A stretch of DNA of 64,000 nucleotides from Gallionella sp. (GCA_028714895.1 JAQTLM010000004.1:62001-126000); one strand, 5' to 3'. Positions 1-9,168 are shown, numbered from the stretch's first letter. Numbers and translations: made by a program. The notes: a model not told the origin generated them from the sequence alone.

Positions 1-108
1 GCCGCGCTGCTCAAGCTGGAAAAGAACGCGCTGAAGTATCCGGCGGAACAAGTGCGCGGCAGCGCGAAGAAGTATTGCGAGCAGCCGCTTCGCGACTTGC
101 CTGCTTGA
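1..108 (+). CDS. C-terminal fragment of an unidentified protein
   Basis: An open frame enters at base 1 and stops with TGA at 106-108, giving the last 35 residues of a protein that starts outside the window. The tail is charged, has one Cys and ends DLPA. It is convergent with selD, whose stop lies 6 bp away. Too little is present to name a family. A real gene end is supported by the tight fit against selD and by the absence of a competing frame. Confidence 0.5.
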   Translation, partial: AALLKLEKNALKYPAEQVRGSAKKYCEQPLRDLPA

Positions 109-114
109 CCCGCT

Positions 115-1155
115 TCAGACTACTGAGACGCGCGGCGCGCCGCTCTTCATCGTTCCGATCACCGCCGCCTGTTCGAATCCGCCGCGATGGAAAATCGCCA
201 ACACTTCGTCCGCCGCCTCCGCTGCGACGCTCACCAGCAGCCCTCCGCTGGTTTGTGCATCGGCCAATAGACGACGCTGCCAGCTTTCCAGATATGCGGC
301 AAAATCGATTTCATGCCCATAACTCGCCAGGTTGCGGTCGATCGCGCCGGGGCCGTAGCCTTGCTGCGCCAGCGGCAACGCCTCGGACAAGACCGGCACC
401 TGCTCGAACTGCAGGTCGGCAGCCAACCCCGCGCCGCGGCACATTTCCAGCAGATGGCCAAGCAGGCCGAAGCCGGTCACATCGGTCAGCGCATGCACGG
501 CATCCAGCCCGGACAGGGCGCTGCCCACCGCATTGAGCTGGGTGGTGTTGGCGATCAGCTGCGCATAGCCTTCGGCAGACAGCGCGCCCTTCTTCAACGC
601 CTGCGCCAGCACGCCGACGCCCAGTCCCTTGCCGAGGATCAGCTTGTCACCCGCCTGCGCGTCGCTGTTCTTTTTCAGCCTATCGGGATGCACGATGCCG
701 ATGGCCACCAGCCCGTAGATCGGCTCGGTCGAATCGATGGAATGCCCGCCCGCCAGCGGGATGTCGGCGGCCTCGCAGACCGCTTCGCCGCCCTGCAGGA
801 TCGCGCGGATCGCCTCGACCGGCAGCTTGTTGATCGGCATGCCGACGATCGCCAGCGCCATGATCGGCGTGCCGCCCATCGCATACACATCGGACAGCGC
901 ATTGGTCGCGGCGATGCGGCCGAAATCGAACGGGTCATCAACGATCGGCATGAAAAAATCGGTGGTCGCGATGATCGCCTGCTGGTCGTTCAGGCGGTAT
1001 ACCGCCGCATCGTCGCTGGTTTCCGTGCCGACCAGCAGGTTGGCAAACGGCAATCTTTCTTTTGCCTCGCCCAGAATCTGCTGCAGCAACGCCGGGGCGA
1101 TTTTGCAGCCGCAGCCGCCACCGTGCGACAATTGGGTCAACTTCACTTCGGACAC
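115..1155 (-). CDS. selD: Selenide, water dikinase (selenophosphate synthetase)
   Basis: Makes selenophosphate, the selenium donor, from selenide and ATP. The 346-residue product matches the family length. It carries the N-terminal HGGGCGCK motif, with the catalytic Cys (residue 15 here) and Lys18 equivalent to E. coli Cys17 and Lys20. The metal/ATP-binding DDAAVY and TTDFFMPIVDDPFDFGRIAA-type segments and the C-terminal TSGGLL are also present. The enzyme uses cysteine, not selenocysteine. The start is GTG (1153-1155) with an AAGGAA ribosome site just upstream. It is divergent from mnmH with only 18 bp between start codons, which pairs selenophosphate supply with tRNA selenation. No selA or selB is visible here, so the local use is 2-selenouridine. 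Confidence 0.97.
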   Translation of the reverse strand: MSEVKLTQLSHGGGCGCKIAPALLQQILGEAKERLPFANLLVGTETSDDAAVYRLNDQQAIIATTDFFMPIVDDPFDFGRIAATNALSDVYAMGGTPIMALAIVGMPINKLPVEAIRAILQGGEAVCEAADIPLAGGHSIDSTEPIYGLVAIGIVHPDRLKKNSDAQAGDKLILGKGLGVGVLAQALKKGALSAEGYAQLIANTTQLNAVGSALSGLDAVHALTDVTGFGLLGHLLEMCRGAGLAADLQFEQVPVLSEALPLAQQGYGPGAIDRNLASYGHEIDFAAYLESWQRRLLADAQTSGGLLVSVAAEAADEVLAIFHRGGFEQAAVIGTMKSGAPRVSVV

Positions 1156-1173
1156 AAATATTCCTTTTCAATA

Positions 1174-2208
1174 ATGCTGTTCAGAACCGCAAACCTATCA
1201 CAGCTCGGCGAATTTGACGCAATTATCGACGTGCGCACCCCGGCGGAGTTCGCCGAGGATCATATTCCCGGTGCGATCAACTGCCCGGTGCTGTCCGACG
1301 AAGAGCGCATCACCGTCGGCACGCTGTACAAGCAGGTGTCGCCGTTCGAGGCGCGCAAGGTCGGCGCGGCGCTGGTCGCAAAAAACATAGCGCAACATCT
1401 ACAAACCCGCTTCCGCGACCATCCCAAGTCATGGCGCCCGCTGGTCTATTGCTGGCGCGGTGGGCAGCGCAGCGGCGCGATGTGCATCATCCTCGCACAG
1501 GTAGGCTGGGCGGCGCACAAGCTGGAAGGCGGCTACAAGACCTACCGGCGCGACGTGCTGGACAAGCTGGCGAGCCTGCCGCACAACTTTTCGCTGCGCG
1601 TGATCTGCGGCCCGACCGGCTCGGGCAAGAGCCGCCTGCTCGCCGCGCTGGCTGACAGCGGGCAGCAAGTCCTCGATCTGGAAAATCTGGCGCGGCATCG
1701 CGGCTCGGTGTTGGGCAGGCTGCCGGAGCAGGCGCAGCCTTCGCAGAGATGTTTTGAGAGTGCGCTGCTGCAAGCCCTGCAAAAACTCGACCCAGCACGG
1801 CCGGTGTATGTCGAGGCGGAGAGCAACAAGATCGGCACCATCACTCTGCCCCCTGCATTGGTCACCGCGATGCATGCAGGCGCATGCCTGCTGGCGGAAA
1901 CGCCGCTCGAAGTGCGCGTCGCCGGGCTGCTGGAAGACTACCGCCACTATGTTGAGAATCCGGAATTATTGATTGCCCAGTTGCAAACGCTGCACCGTTT
2001 CCACGGCAGCAAACAACTGGAACACTGGACTGCATTGATTCGCGCCGGCGACTTCGCCGCGCTGGTTGCGGAACTGCTCACGCTGCACTACGACCCGAGC
2101 TACTTCCGCGCGACATCCAGGCACTACGCAAACCTCGATAAGGCACGGCGCATCCCGCTGACCAGCCTGTCGCCGGAGGCGCTGAAAGGAATCGCAGCTA
2201 CACTCTAA
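1174..2208 (+). CDS. mnmH: tRNA 2-selenouridine synthase
   Basis: Replaces sulfur by selenium at the wobble 2-thiouridine of tRNAs, using selenophosphate from SelD. The 344-residue protein has an N-terminal rhodanese domain (about residues 10-125) with the catalytic Cys93 in YCWRGGQRS. A P-loop domain follows with GPTGSGKS at 146-153. The frame is open far upstream, antisense to selD, but homology begins at the ATG at 1174, so that start is chosen. No strong Shine-Dalgarno is visible. Length and domain order match E. coli MnmH/YbbB. Confidence 0.95.
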   Translation: MLFRTANLSQLGEFDAIIDVRTPAEFAEDHIPGAINCPVLSDEERITVGTLYKQVSPFEARKVGAALVAKNIAQHLQTRFRDHPKSWRPLVYCWRGGQRSGAMCIILAQVGWAAHKLEGGYKTYRRDVLDKLASLPHNFSLRVICGPTGSGKSRLLAALADSGQQVLDLENLARHRGSVLGRLPEQAQPSQRCFESALLQALQKLDPARPVYVEAESNKIGTITLPPALVTAMHAGACLLAETPLEVRVAGLLEDYRHYVENPELLIAQLQTLHRFHGSKQLEHWTALIRAGDFAALVAELLTLHYDPSYFRATSRHYANLDKARRIPLTSLSPEALKGIAATL

Positions 2209-2212
2209 AAAT

Positions 2213-2331
2213 ACCGTCATTCCGGCGCAGGCCGGAATCCAGTCAATAAAAAAGCTCGCCGCAACACGGCGACAATACGCAAGGCATCTTTAATAAAAAT
2301 GCTGGATTCCGGCCTGCACCGGAATGACGGT
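2213..2331. repeat. Paired 30-bp inverted repeat with central hairpin
   Basis: The arms at 2213-2242 and 2302-2331 match at 29 of 30 positions as reverse complements. Each arm is itself a partial palindrome around CCGG. The 59-bp spacer contains a 6-bp stem (TCGCCG/CGGCGA, 2256-2272). The unit fills the mnmH-tas gap. The GTCATTCCGG...CCGGAATCCAG style resembles REP-like sequences common in proteobacterial genomes. It could act as a transcript end or as a small mobile repeat. Confidence 0.85.
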
Positions 2332-2373
2332 GGACTAAAATGCCGCTCACTATCGAATGGCAATAAGGCAACA

Positions 2374-3408
2374 ATGGAACTCAAACAATTAGGCGCAAGC
2401 GATCTGAAGGTGTCGGCACTGGCCCTCGGCACGATGACCTTCGGCGAACAGAACAGCGAGGCGGAGGCGCATGCACAGCTCGACCTGGCGGTGGCGCATG
2501 GCGTGAACTTCATCGATACCGCCGAGATGTACCCGGTCGCGCCGCGCGCCGAAACGGCGGGGCGCACCGAGAGCTACATCGGCACTTGGCTGAAGCATCA
2601 GCAACGCGACAAACTGATCATTGCGACCAAGATCGCCGGGCCGGCGCGCGGCTTCACATGGATACGCAACGGCCCGCGCATCGACCGCGCCCAACTCAAC
2701 GCCGCGCTGGACGGCAGCCTGCGCCGCTTGCAGACCGACTACGTGGACTTGTATCAAATTCACTGGCCGGATCGCTACGTGCCGATGTTCGGCGCGACCG
2801 GCTACGACGTGGCGCAGGAGCGCGACAGCGTGCCGATCGCCGAACAACTGCAAGCACTGGCGGATCTGGTCAAGGCCGGCAAGGTGCGCCACATCGGCCT
2901 GTCCAACGAAACACCGTGGGGCGTGATGGAGTTCCTGCGCTGCGCCGAAACGCTCGGCCTGCCGAAGATCGTCTCGATCCAGAACGCCTACCACCTGATG
3001 AACCGCACTTTCGAGGCCGGGCTGGCGGAAGTCTGCCGCCACGCGAATGTCGGGCTGCTCGCCTACAGCCCGCTGGCATTCGGCCATCTCACCGGCAAAT
3101 ACCTCGCCGACCCGCAAGCCAAAGGTCGTGTCACCCTGTTCCCCGGCTTCGGCCAGCGCTACCACAAACCCAATGTACCCGCAGCCACGAAAGAATATGT
3201 GCGCATCGCACAGGAATCGGGACTCAGCCCGGCGCAGATGGCCCTTGCCTTCGCCCGCACACGCTGGTTCACCGGCAGCGTGTTGCTCGGCGCAACCAGC
3301 GTGCAACAGTTACAGGAAAATTTGGACAGCGCGGAACTGACGCTAACGGCGGAAGTGCTGGAGAAGATCGAGGCGGTGCATAGGGTTTATCCGAATCCGG
3401 CGCCGTAA
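2374..3408 (+). CDS. tas: Aldo/keto reductase, Tas type
   Basis: An NADP(H)-dependent aldo/keto reductase of 344 residues with a TIM-barrel fold. It aligns along its whole length with E. coli Tas, including GTMTFGEQNSEAEAHAQLD near the N-terminus and the VHRVYPNPAP tail. The catalytic tetrad is visible as Asp48 and Tyr53 (FIDTAEMYP), Lys86 (ATKIAGP) and His130 (QIHWP). The open frame begins at 2299, but the ATG at 2374 with AAGG nine bases upstream matches the family start. The physiological substrate is not known. The gene is monocistronic. Confidence 0.93.
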   Translation: MELKQLGASDLKVSALALGTMTFGEQNSEAEAHAQLDLAVAHGVNFIDTAEMYPVAPRAETAGRTESYIGTWLKHQQRDKLIIATKIAGPARGFTWIRNGPRIDRAQLNAALDGSLRRLQTDYVDLYQIHWPDRYVPMFGATGYDVAQERDSVPIAEQLQALADLVKAGKVRHIGLSNETPWGVMEFLRCAETLGLPKIVSIQNAYHLMNRTFEAGLAEVCRHANVGLLAYSPLAFGHLTGKYLADPQAKGRVTLFPGFGQRYHKPNVPAATKEYVRIAQESGLSPAQMALAFARTRWFTGSVLLGATSVQQLQENLDSAELTLTAEVLEKIEAVHRVYPNPAP

Positions 3409-3469
3409 AACATATAGTCTGATAGCGGCGAATACCTTCCGCTTTCCGGCAAGCAATCAGCAATGAACA

Positions 3470-3958
3470 TTATGTGCATTGCTTCGAAATTTTGAGCCCC
3501 TTGAGGAAAGCTCGGCGAACCGTACCAGCCACGATAGCCGACGCCACTTTTCTTGAATGGCGCTCCGCGCCGCTAAGCCTGCGCAACCATCCCCGGAATG
3601 GCAGGATGTTCCCCGCCGTACCCTGCAGCGCACTGACAGCGGCGTTCTTGGCTTCATTGGCCCCTTGCCCGATCAGGCTGGGGTCTGAATCGGGGGCAGG
3701 CGCGTCAATATCTAATCCCAGCACCGTATCGAGCTCTCCTATTTCGGCAACCAAAGCTGTGCAAGTTGCTTCTACCGGAACGGCGTAAGGCTGCTTCTGT
3801 GCTTCAAGAAGCACTGGCGGTATCTTCGTCTGGATCAGATTCAAATCGCTCAATGGTGAAGTAACGGCATCAGCAACAAGTGTCTGATCGTTCGAAGCAC
3901 ACGCCGATAGCATGAGCGCGAGAACAGCCACCACAGAGCGAGTGAACAAATATCTCAT
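3470..3958 (-). CDS. Putative lipoprotein, conserved hypothetical
   Basis: A product of about 162 residues with a type II signal peptide: a hydrophobic run followed by the lipobox LSAC, predicting lipid attachment at the Cys near residue 20. The C-terminal third has a conserved-looking stretch (RGWLRRLSGAERHS, then a basic helix ending KQC) that I associate with uncharacterised proteobacterial lipoproteins. An upstream ATG at 4003 would add 15 residues before the signal peptide. The start at 3958 gives a normal signal sequence and is preferred. It is convergent with tas and downstream of purT on the same strand. Function unknown. Confidence 0.75.
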   Translation of the reverse strand: MRYLFTRSVVAVLALMLSACASNDQTLVADAVTSPLSDLNLIQTKIPPVLLEAQKQPYAVPVEATCTALVAEIGELDTVLGLDIDAPAPDSDPSLIGQGANEAKNAAVSALQGTAGNILPFRGWLRRLSGAERHSRKVASAIVAGTVRRAFLKGLKISKQCT

Positions 3959-4073
3959 GGCAAAGCAATTCTCTTTTTCATTTGGGAGCGAGATTATTTT
4001 CATGATGCCAAATAGATAGCAAGCAAATGCACAAATCCGTTCACAGAGGGTGCAGCATTGCGCCCGGCCAAAG

Positions 4074-5291
4074 CTACGGCTTGACCGGCCTCACCTTCCC
4101 CGCCGCCAGCTTGGCGCGCTCTCTCGCCTCGTCGATATCCTTGCCGTTCGCCAGCGCCACGCCCATGCGGCGGCGGGCGAAGGATTCCGGTTTGCCGAAC
4201 AGACGCACATCGCTTTGCGGCACGCGCAGCGCTTCATCCACTCCTGCGAAGGCGATGCCCTGCTCGTCCAGTTGGCCATAAATCACCGCGGAAGCACCGG
4301 GTGCTCTCAGGCTCACGTCCACCGGCAGGCCGAGGATGGCGTGGGCGTGCAGCTCGAATTCGCTGAAGCGCTGGCTGCACATCGTGACCATGCCGGTGTC
4401 GTGCGGGCGCGGGCTGACTTCGCTGAACCAGACTTCGTCATCCTTGATGAATAATTCCACGCCGAAGATGCCGAGGCCGCCGAGATCGTCGGTGACTTTC
4501 TTCGCGATGTCGCGCGCGCGTTGCAGGGCCAGCGGCGACATGGCCTGTGGCTGCCAGCTTTCGACGTAATCGCCAAGCTTCTGTAAATGCCCGATGGGCT
4601 CGCAGAAATGCGTCTCGGTCTGGCCGTGCGCACCCAAGGTGCGCACGGTGAGCTGGGTGATTTCGTAATCGAAGTGGATCAGGCCTTCGACGATGACGCG
4701 CCCCTGCGTGACGCGCGAGCCGGTGGCGGCATAGTCCCATGCGGCCTCAATTTCCTCGGCGCTGTCTACTTTCGATTGCCCCTTGCCGGAGGACGACATC
4801 AGCGGCTTGACGAAGCACGGGTAGCCGATTACCTCGATCGCGGCACGCAACTCTTCCAGGCTGTTGGCGAATTTATACGGCGAGACCGGCAAGCCCAGCG
4901 TCTCGGCGACCAGGCGGCGGATGCCTTCGCGGTTCATCGTGAGCCTAGCGGCGCGCGCGGTGGGGATGACGCGCGCCAACCCTTCGCGCTCGATTTCTTC
5001 CAGCATGCCGGTGGCGATCGCCTCGATCTCCGGCACGACGAGGTGCGGCTTCTCCTGCTCGATCAGCGCGCGCAGTTGCGCCCCGTCCATCATGTTGATG
5101 ACGCGCGCGTGGTGCGCCACCTGCTGTCCGGGCGAATCGGCGTAACGATCCACGGCGATGGTTTCCACGCCGAGGCGTTGCAGCGCGATGATGACTTCCT
5201 TGCCGAGCTCGCCGCTGCCGAGCAGCATGACGCGGATGGCGGAAGGGGTGAGCGGGGTGCCGATGATGAGCGGTTTGGTTGGAGTGGTCAT
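4074..5291 (-). CDS. purT: Formate-dependent phosphoribosylglycinamide formyltransferase (GAR transformylase 2)
   Basis: Catalyses formate + ATP + GAR to formyl-GAR in purine synthesis. The 405-residue ATP-grasp enzyme shows the N-terminal [11 protein letters not shown] nucleotide fold, the [16 protein letters not shown] segment, the [13 protein letters not shown]-grasp loop and the [11 protein letters not shown] region typical of PurT. The open frame reaches 5345, but the ATG at 5291 ([14 protein letters not shown]) matches the family N-terminus. Upstream lies a strong 21-bp stem hairpin (5351-5401) shared with the start region of fbaB on the other strand. Confidence 0.96.
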   Translation of the reverse strand: MTTPTKPLIIGTPLTPSAIRVMLLGSGELGKEVIIALQRLGVETIAVDRYADSPGQQVAHHARVINMMDGAQLRALIEQEKPHLVVPEIEAIATGMLEEIEREGLARVIPTARAARLTMNREGIRRLVAETLGLPVSPYKFANSLEELRAAIEVIGYPCFVKPLMSSSGKGQSKVDSAEEIEAAWDYAATGSRVTQGRVIVEGLIHFDYEITQLTVRTLGAHGQTETHFCEPIGHLQKLGDYVESWQPQAMSPLALQRARDIAKKVTDDLGGLGIFGVELFIKDDEVWFSEVSPRPHDTGMVTMCSQRFSEFELHAHAILGLPVDVSLRAPGASAVIYGQLDEQGIAFAGVDEALRVPQSDVRLFGKPESFARRRMGVALANGKDIDEARERAKLAAGKVRPVKP

Positions 5292-5350
5292 GGTGTGTTG
5301 GAATGTGTTGGGGCTGCGCGAAATTATACACATGCAGTTATTCAATTATC

Positions 5351-5401
5351 GTAGGGTACATTCCATGCACCGATGGCAATGGTGCATGGAATGCACCCTA
5401 C
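5351..5401. repeat. Near-perfect 21-bp stem hairpin repeat
   Basis: The arms 5351-5371 and 5381-5401 match at 20 of 21 positions as reverse complements, around a 9-base loop. The element lies between divergent purT and fbaB, so it is not a terminator for either. A 17-base piece of the same arm (GCATGGAATGCACCCTA) recurs at 8261-8277, which shows it is dispersed and not specific to this promoter region. Confidence 0.85.
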
Positions 5402-5504
5402 AGGGTTATTGCCGTCTTGAATGATGGATGGAATTACAGTTTTTCTTGCGCAGCAACAGGAGTAACATAACCGTTCCATTCAGACCATCACAAGGAGCGA
5501 GATC

Positions 5505-6554
5505 ATGACGAACATCGTGCAATTATTGGGTGATGAAGCCGAGCATTTGCTGAAGCATCGCTGTGCCGGCATCCCGAAGGAATCTCTGCATTTGCCGGGT
5601 GCGGATTACGTGGATCGCGTGGTGGCGGTGAAAGACCGCAAGGTCGGCGTGTTGCGCAGCATGCAGGCACTGTACGGTCACGGACGGCTGGCGAACACCG
5701 GCTACCTGTCGCTGCTGCCGGTGGATCAGGGTGTGGAGCATTCCGGCGGCGCATCGTTCGCGCCGAACCCGATTTATTTCGACCCGGAGAACATCGTCAA
5801 GCTGGCGATCGAAGGCGGCTGCAACGGCGTGGCCTCGACGCTCGGCGTGCTGTCCTCGGTAGCGCGCCACTACGCGCACAAGATTCCGTTCATCGTGAAG
5901 ATCAACCACAACGAACTGCTCACCTATCCCAACATGTTCGACCAGACGCTGTTCGCCAGCGTGGATCAGGCTTTCGATATGGGTGCGGTGGCGGTGGGCG
6001 CGACGGTGTTCTACGGCTCGGAACAATCGCGCCGCCAGATACAGGAAATCTCTGACGCGTTCGCACATGCGCATGAACTCGGCATGGCCACCGTGCTGTG
6101 GGCCTATTTGCGCAACCCGGCCTTCAAGACGGCCGACAAGGATTACCATGTCGCCGCCGACCTCACCGGGCAGGCCAACCACCTCGCCGTCACCATCAAC
6201 GCCGACTTCGTCAAACAGAAAATGGCCGAGAACAACGGCGGCTACAACGCGATCAAGTTCGGCAAGACCAGCCAGAAGGTCTACAGCGAACTGACCACCG
6301 ACCACCCGATCGACCTGGTGCGCTACCAGGTGGCAAACTGCTACATGGGGCGCGTCGGCATGATCAATTCCGGCGGCGAGTCCGGCAAGGACGACCTGCA
6401 TCAGGCGGTGCGCACTGCGGTGATCAACAAGCGCGCCGGCGGCATGGGGCTGATCTCCGGGCGCAAGGCATTCCAGAAACCGATGCAGGACGGCATCGCA
6501 TTATTGAATGCAATACAGGATGTGTATGCGTCGAAAGTGGTGACGGTGGCGTAA
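5505..6554 (+). CDS. fbaB: Class I fructose-bisphosphate aldolase (DhnA type)
   Basis: Cleaves fructose-1,6-bisphosphate by a Schiff-base mechanism in glycolysis/gluconeogenesis. The 349-residue protein has the archaeal/DhnA-type class I signature: [42 protein letters not shown], and C-terminal [20 protein letters not shown] with the phosphate-binding Gly-rich turns. The start at 5505 has AAGGAG eight bases upstream. A class I DhnA enzyme in a betaproteobacterium suggests gluconeogenic/autotrophic use, which is inference. The DUF3014 gene follows by 20 bp and may be co-transcribed. Confidence 0.94.
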   Translation: MTNIVQLLGDEAEHLLKHRCAGIPKESLHLPGADYVDRVVAVKDRKVGVLRSMQALYGHGRLANTGYLSLLPVDQGVEHSGGASFAPNPIYFDPENIVKLAIEGGCNGVASTLGVLSSVARHYAHKIPFIVKINHNELLTYPNMFDQTLFASVDQAFDMGAVAVGATVFYGSEQSRRQIQEISDAFAHAHELGMATVLWAYLRNPAFKTADKDYHVAADLTGQANHLAVTINADFVKQKMAENNGGYNAIKFGKTSQKVYSELTTDHPIDLVRYQVANCYMGRVGMINSGGESGKDDLHQAVRTAVINKRAGGMGLISGRKAFQKPMQDGIALLNAIQDVYASKVVTVA

Positions 6555-6574
6555 CTTATTGCGGAGGCTGAGCC

Positions 6575-7390
6575 ATGAAAAAGAACACCCAAATTGCAGT
6601 TGCGGTTGCAGCGGTAGTTGTCATTCTTGGCGGTCTCGCCGCTTATTTCCTCTGGCAGCCAAGCCCGCCGAAACCGGCGCCGGTGCAGGTGCAGGCCCCG
6701 CCACATCTCCCGCCATCGCCGCCGCCCAAACCGGAGGTGCGCCAGGTAATCGAGGCTCCGCCGGCACCGCCCCCGCTGCCGGCGCTGGCCGACAGCGACA
6801 GTTTCATGCTCGATGCCCTGACCGGACTGGTCGGCAATAAGTCGCTGATGAAGTTCTTCCATACCGAGCGGATCATCCGCAATATCGTCGCGACCATCGA
6901 CAACCTGCCGCGCCGGCGCGCGCCGATGAGCGTGATGCCGGTCGAGCGTGCTCCGGGCCAGTTTGTTACTGCAGGCACGGAAAGCAACCTGGCCATCAGC
7001 CCAAAGAACGCAGCGCGCTACACGCCCTACGTGAGAATCGTCGAGGCGATCGACGCCAAGAAGCTGGTCTGGCTTTATGCCCGCCTCTATCCGCTGTTCC
7101 AGCAGGCCTACGAAGAACTGGGCTACCCGAAGAAATATTTCAACGACCGCCTGATCGTGGTACTAGACGACCTGCTGGCCGCGCCGGACATCAAGGAACC
7201 GGTCAGACTGGTTCAGCCCAGCGTGTATTACCAGTTTGCCGACCCCGACCTTGAAGAGCGTTCCATCGGCCAGCGTATCCTGATGCGGACAGGCAGCAAG
7301 AACGAGGCCATCGTCAAAGGCAAGCTGCGCGAGATCAAACAGGAACTGTTGCTCCATATGCATGAGAAAAAAGTGGATGGTGCTGGGTGA
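6575..7390 (+). CDS. DUF3014 domain membrane-anchored protein
   Basis: A 271-residue protein with one N-terminal membrane anchor (about residues 6-27), a Pro-rich periplasmic linker (about 29-70) and a globular domain. The domain opens with DSDSFMLDALTGLVGNK and contains NIVATIDNLPRRRAPM, the hallmark of DUF3014. Topology predicts a periplasmic domain tethered to the inner membrane. A GGAGG-type ribosome site precedes the ATG. The family has no established function, and the position behind fbaB does not clarify it. Confidence 0.85.
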   Translation: MKKNTQIAVAVAAVVVILGGLAAYFLWQPSPPKPAPVQVQAPPHLPPSPPPKPEVRQVIEAPPAPPPLPALADSDSFMLDALTGLVGNKSLMKFFHTERIIRNIVATIDNLPRRRAPMSVMPVERAPGQFVTAGTESNLAISPKNAARYTPYVRIVEAIDAKKLVWLYARLYPLFQQAYEELGYPKKYFNDRLIVVLDDLLAAPDIKEPVRLVQPSVYYQFADPDLEERSIGQRILMRTGSKNEAIVKGKLREIKQELLLHMHEKKVDGAG

Positions 7391-7498
7391 TGATTGGGGT
7401 TTTAATTGTTAGCCAGCCTCAAGCGGGTAATATGAAAAAGGTATCCTGAAGGTGCTCACCCTCTCACGTTTTAAGTTTGAACTGGCCATACCGCTCTT

Positions 7499-8107
7499 TC
7501 AATATCTTCTTCTTTCCAGAAGGCGATCAGTAACCAACTGAACCAGGTAAAAACCAAACTTTGGGTTTTGATAATATAATTGCATCACATTGCTTTTGGA
7601 TATGGCAAGTAACTCTACATCTGTGTCACACACTGCGGTAGCGCTTCTCTTATGGCTCGAAGAGAAAAGTCCCATCTCTCCAATCAGTTCGCCCTTTTCA
7701 AAAATAACATCTAGCTCCTCCAGCCGTAAAATACCACTCTGTACATAATACATCTTGAGTGATTCATCCCCCTTTCTAAACAGGTAATCTCCTTTTTTAA
7801 AATATTCTTTTCCCATGTAAGGCGTTAAGAAATCTATTGCAAAATGACCCGTTGAAGATTCATGCACTTTATTAACAAGCATGATCATTTGCCTCATACG
7901 GATAATATTCAGCGGGAGAAGTGCAACATGCAGAATAAAAAGCGGCCAGATACCTCGCTGTAAAAACAGGTATGAACATACGGTATAGATTATGAAAACG
8001 AAATTTGCCGAGGCACCAACTGCCCTCAGTGGGATCATTTTCTTCATATAAAAAGTTGAGAACATCAACACAGCCGCCAGATAACCTATCAGGTCAACCC
8101 AATTCAT
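7499..8107 (-). CDS. Membrane protein with C-terminal cyclic-nucleotide-binding domain
   Basis: A 202-residue protein with three hydrophobic segments in the first 75 residues, followed by a CRP-like cyclic nucleotide-binding beta-barrel (FKKGDYLFRKGDESLKMYYV, then FEKGELIGEMGLF and RSATAVCDTDVELLAI). The GELIGEMGLFSSSHKRSATA segment corresponds to the phosphate-binding cassette (consensus GE-IGE-AL----RSAT), so nucleotide binding is plausible. There is no DNA-binding domain. AAAGGAG five bases before the ATG at 8107 fixes the start over the GTG at 8113. The gene is visibly AT-richer than its neighbours, which suggests acquisition. Function unknown. Confidence 0.8.
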   Translation of the reverse strand: MNWVDLIGYLAAVLMFSTFYMKKMIPLRAVGASANFVFIIYTVCSYLFLQRGIWPLFILHVALLPLNIIRMRQMIMLVNKVHESSTGHFAIDFLTPYMGKEYFKKGDYLFRKGDESLKMYYVQSGILRLEELDVIFEKGELIGEMGLFSSSHKRSATAVCDTDVELLAISKSNVMQLYYQNPKFGFYLVQLVTDRLLERRRY

Positions 8108-8260
8108 AACCACTCCTTTGCTGTTGCCAAATCATGGGTTCGAGTTTGAAGTGCAATTTTGATTGGCGCAACCCCAGTTGCCACACCGCCAACGGCGGCG
8201 GGAGGTTGGCCGGATGATCCAGCCTGCGCAGGGCACATGCCAGGCAGCAGAAACATTGAC

Positions 8261-8278
8261 GCATGGAATGCACCCTAT
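8261..8278. repeat. Partial copy of the purT/fbaB hairpin arm
   Basis: GCATGGAATGCACCCTA is identical to the inner 17 bases of the right arm at 5381-5401 (from 5384). No matching left arm is present, so this is a half-copy. It overlaps the stop codon (TAG, complement of 8275-8277) of the EamA-family gene, so the repeat sets that protein's C-terminus. Confidence 0.7.
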
Positions 8279-9168
8279 TTTGGTTCCGCGTGCAGCTTCC
8301 CCGACAACAAGCTCGCCGAAACAATCAGCAGCGCGCCCAGCCAGTCGCGCAGTTGCATCGCTTCATCGGCGAGAAAATACGACGCGGCGGCGGCGACCAC
8401 CAGTTCAAACAGGAACAGGACGATGGCGCGGTTGGCGGGCAGATGGGCAAGGGCATACTGCACCGCGAAACTGACGGCGCACAGCACGATGCCGAGCAGC
8501 GCGAGTATCAACAAGGCTTGCGCATCGATCGCCAGCAGTTGATCCGGCAAGCCGCCTTGCCACCACAGCAGCGGTGCGGTCAGCAGGGCCGTGCCGAGCC
8601 ACACGCTGTAGGACTTCGCCTCCACGCTCAAATGTGCGGCACGCCGCGACACCACGTTGGACAGCGCGAAAGCCATGCCCGCCGACAGGCCGAGCCATTC
8701 GGCAAGGTTATTGGGCAGCGGCAAGCCGAGTTGCGGCTCCCACAGCATGATGAATGCGCCGCTGAAGGACAGCGCGATGATGAGGTAACCGTAGCGGTTG
8801 AGCCGCTCGCCGAGCAGCCAGTAGGAAAACAAAACCGTCCACAGCGGCGCGAGATAGAACAGCAACAGCACGCGCATCACTTCGCCGTGCAGCACCGCCA
8901 GCACATAGCCGAAATTCGTCCAGCCCGCGCTCAACAGCAGCGCCACCGCCCACCAACCTGCCTCGCCGTTATGCAGGCGCAGTTCGCGCCAGACGCGCGG
9001 CAGCATGAACGCGCCGCACAGCATCGCCAGCAGATAGGTGATCAGCGTCGCCAGCGCGCCGGATACGCCGATATCCTGCAACACGCGGTAGGGGTACCAG
9101 ATCAGCCCCCACACCAGCGAGCCGCTCAACACGCCGGCAATCGGCATCAGATTTTGTTTTGATGGCAC
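8275..9168 (-). CDS. EamA/DMT-family transporter
   Basis: A 297-residue inner-membrane protein with about ten hydrophobic segments in two EamA repeats, typical of drug/metabolite transporters. The characteristic end of the first repeat (YLAPLWTVLFSYWLLGERLN) and of the second (LFELVVAAAASYFLADEAM) are both present. The substrate cannot be read from sequence. It stands alone, with repeat elements on both sides (8261-8278 and 9211-9300). Confidence 0.88.
   Translation of the reverse strand: MPSKQNLMPIAGVLSGSLVWGLIWYPYRVLQDIGVSGALATLITYLLAMLCGAFMLPRVWRELRLHNGEAGWWAVALLLSAGWTNFGYVLAVLHGEVMRVLLLFYLAPLWTVLFSYWLLGERLNRYGYLIIALSFSGAFIMLWEPQLGLPLPNNLAEWLGLSAGMAFALSNVVSRRAAHLSVEAKSYSVWLGTALLTAPLLWWQGGLPDQLLAIDAQALLILALLGIVLCAVSFAVQYALAHLPANRAIVLFLFELVVAAAASYFLADEAMQLRDWLGALLIVSASLLSGKLHAEPK

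Noticed and set aside
313..1173. Long plus-strand open frame running through selD into mnmH
   Set aside because: It is antisense to selD, has low-complexity His/Arg/Gln-rich translation, and mnmH homology begins only at the ATG at 1174.
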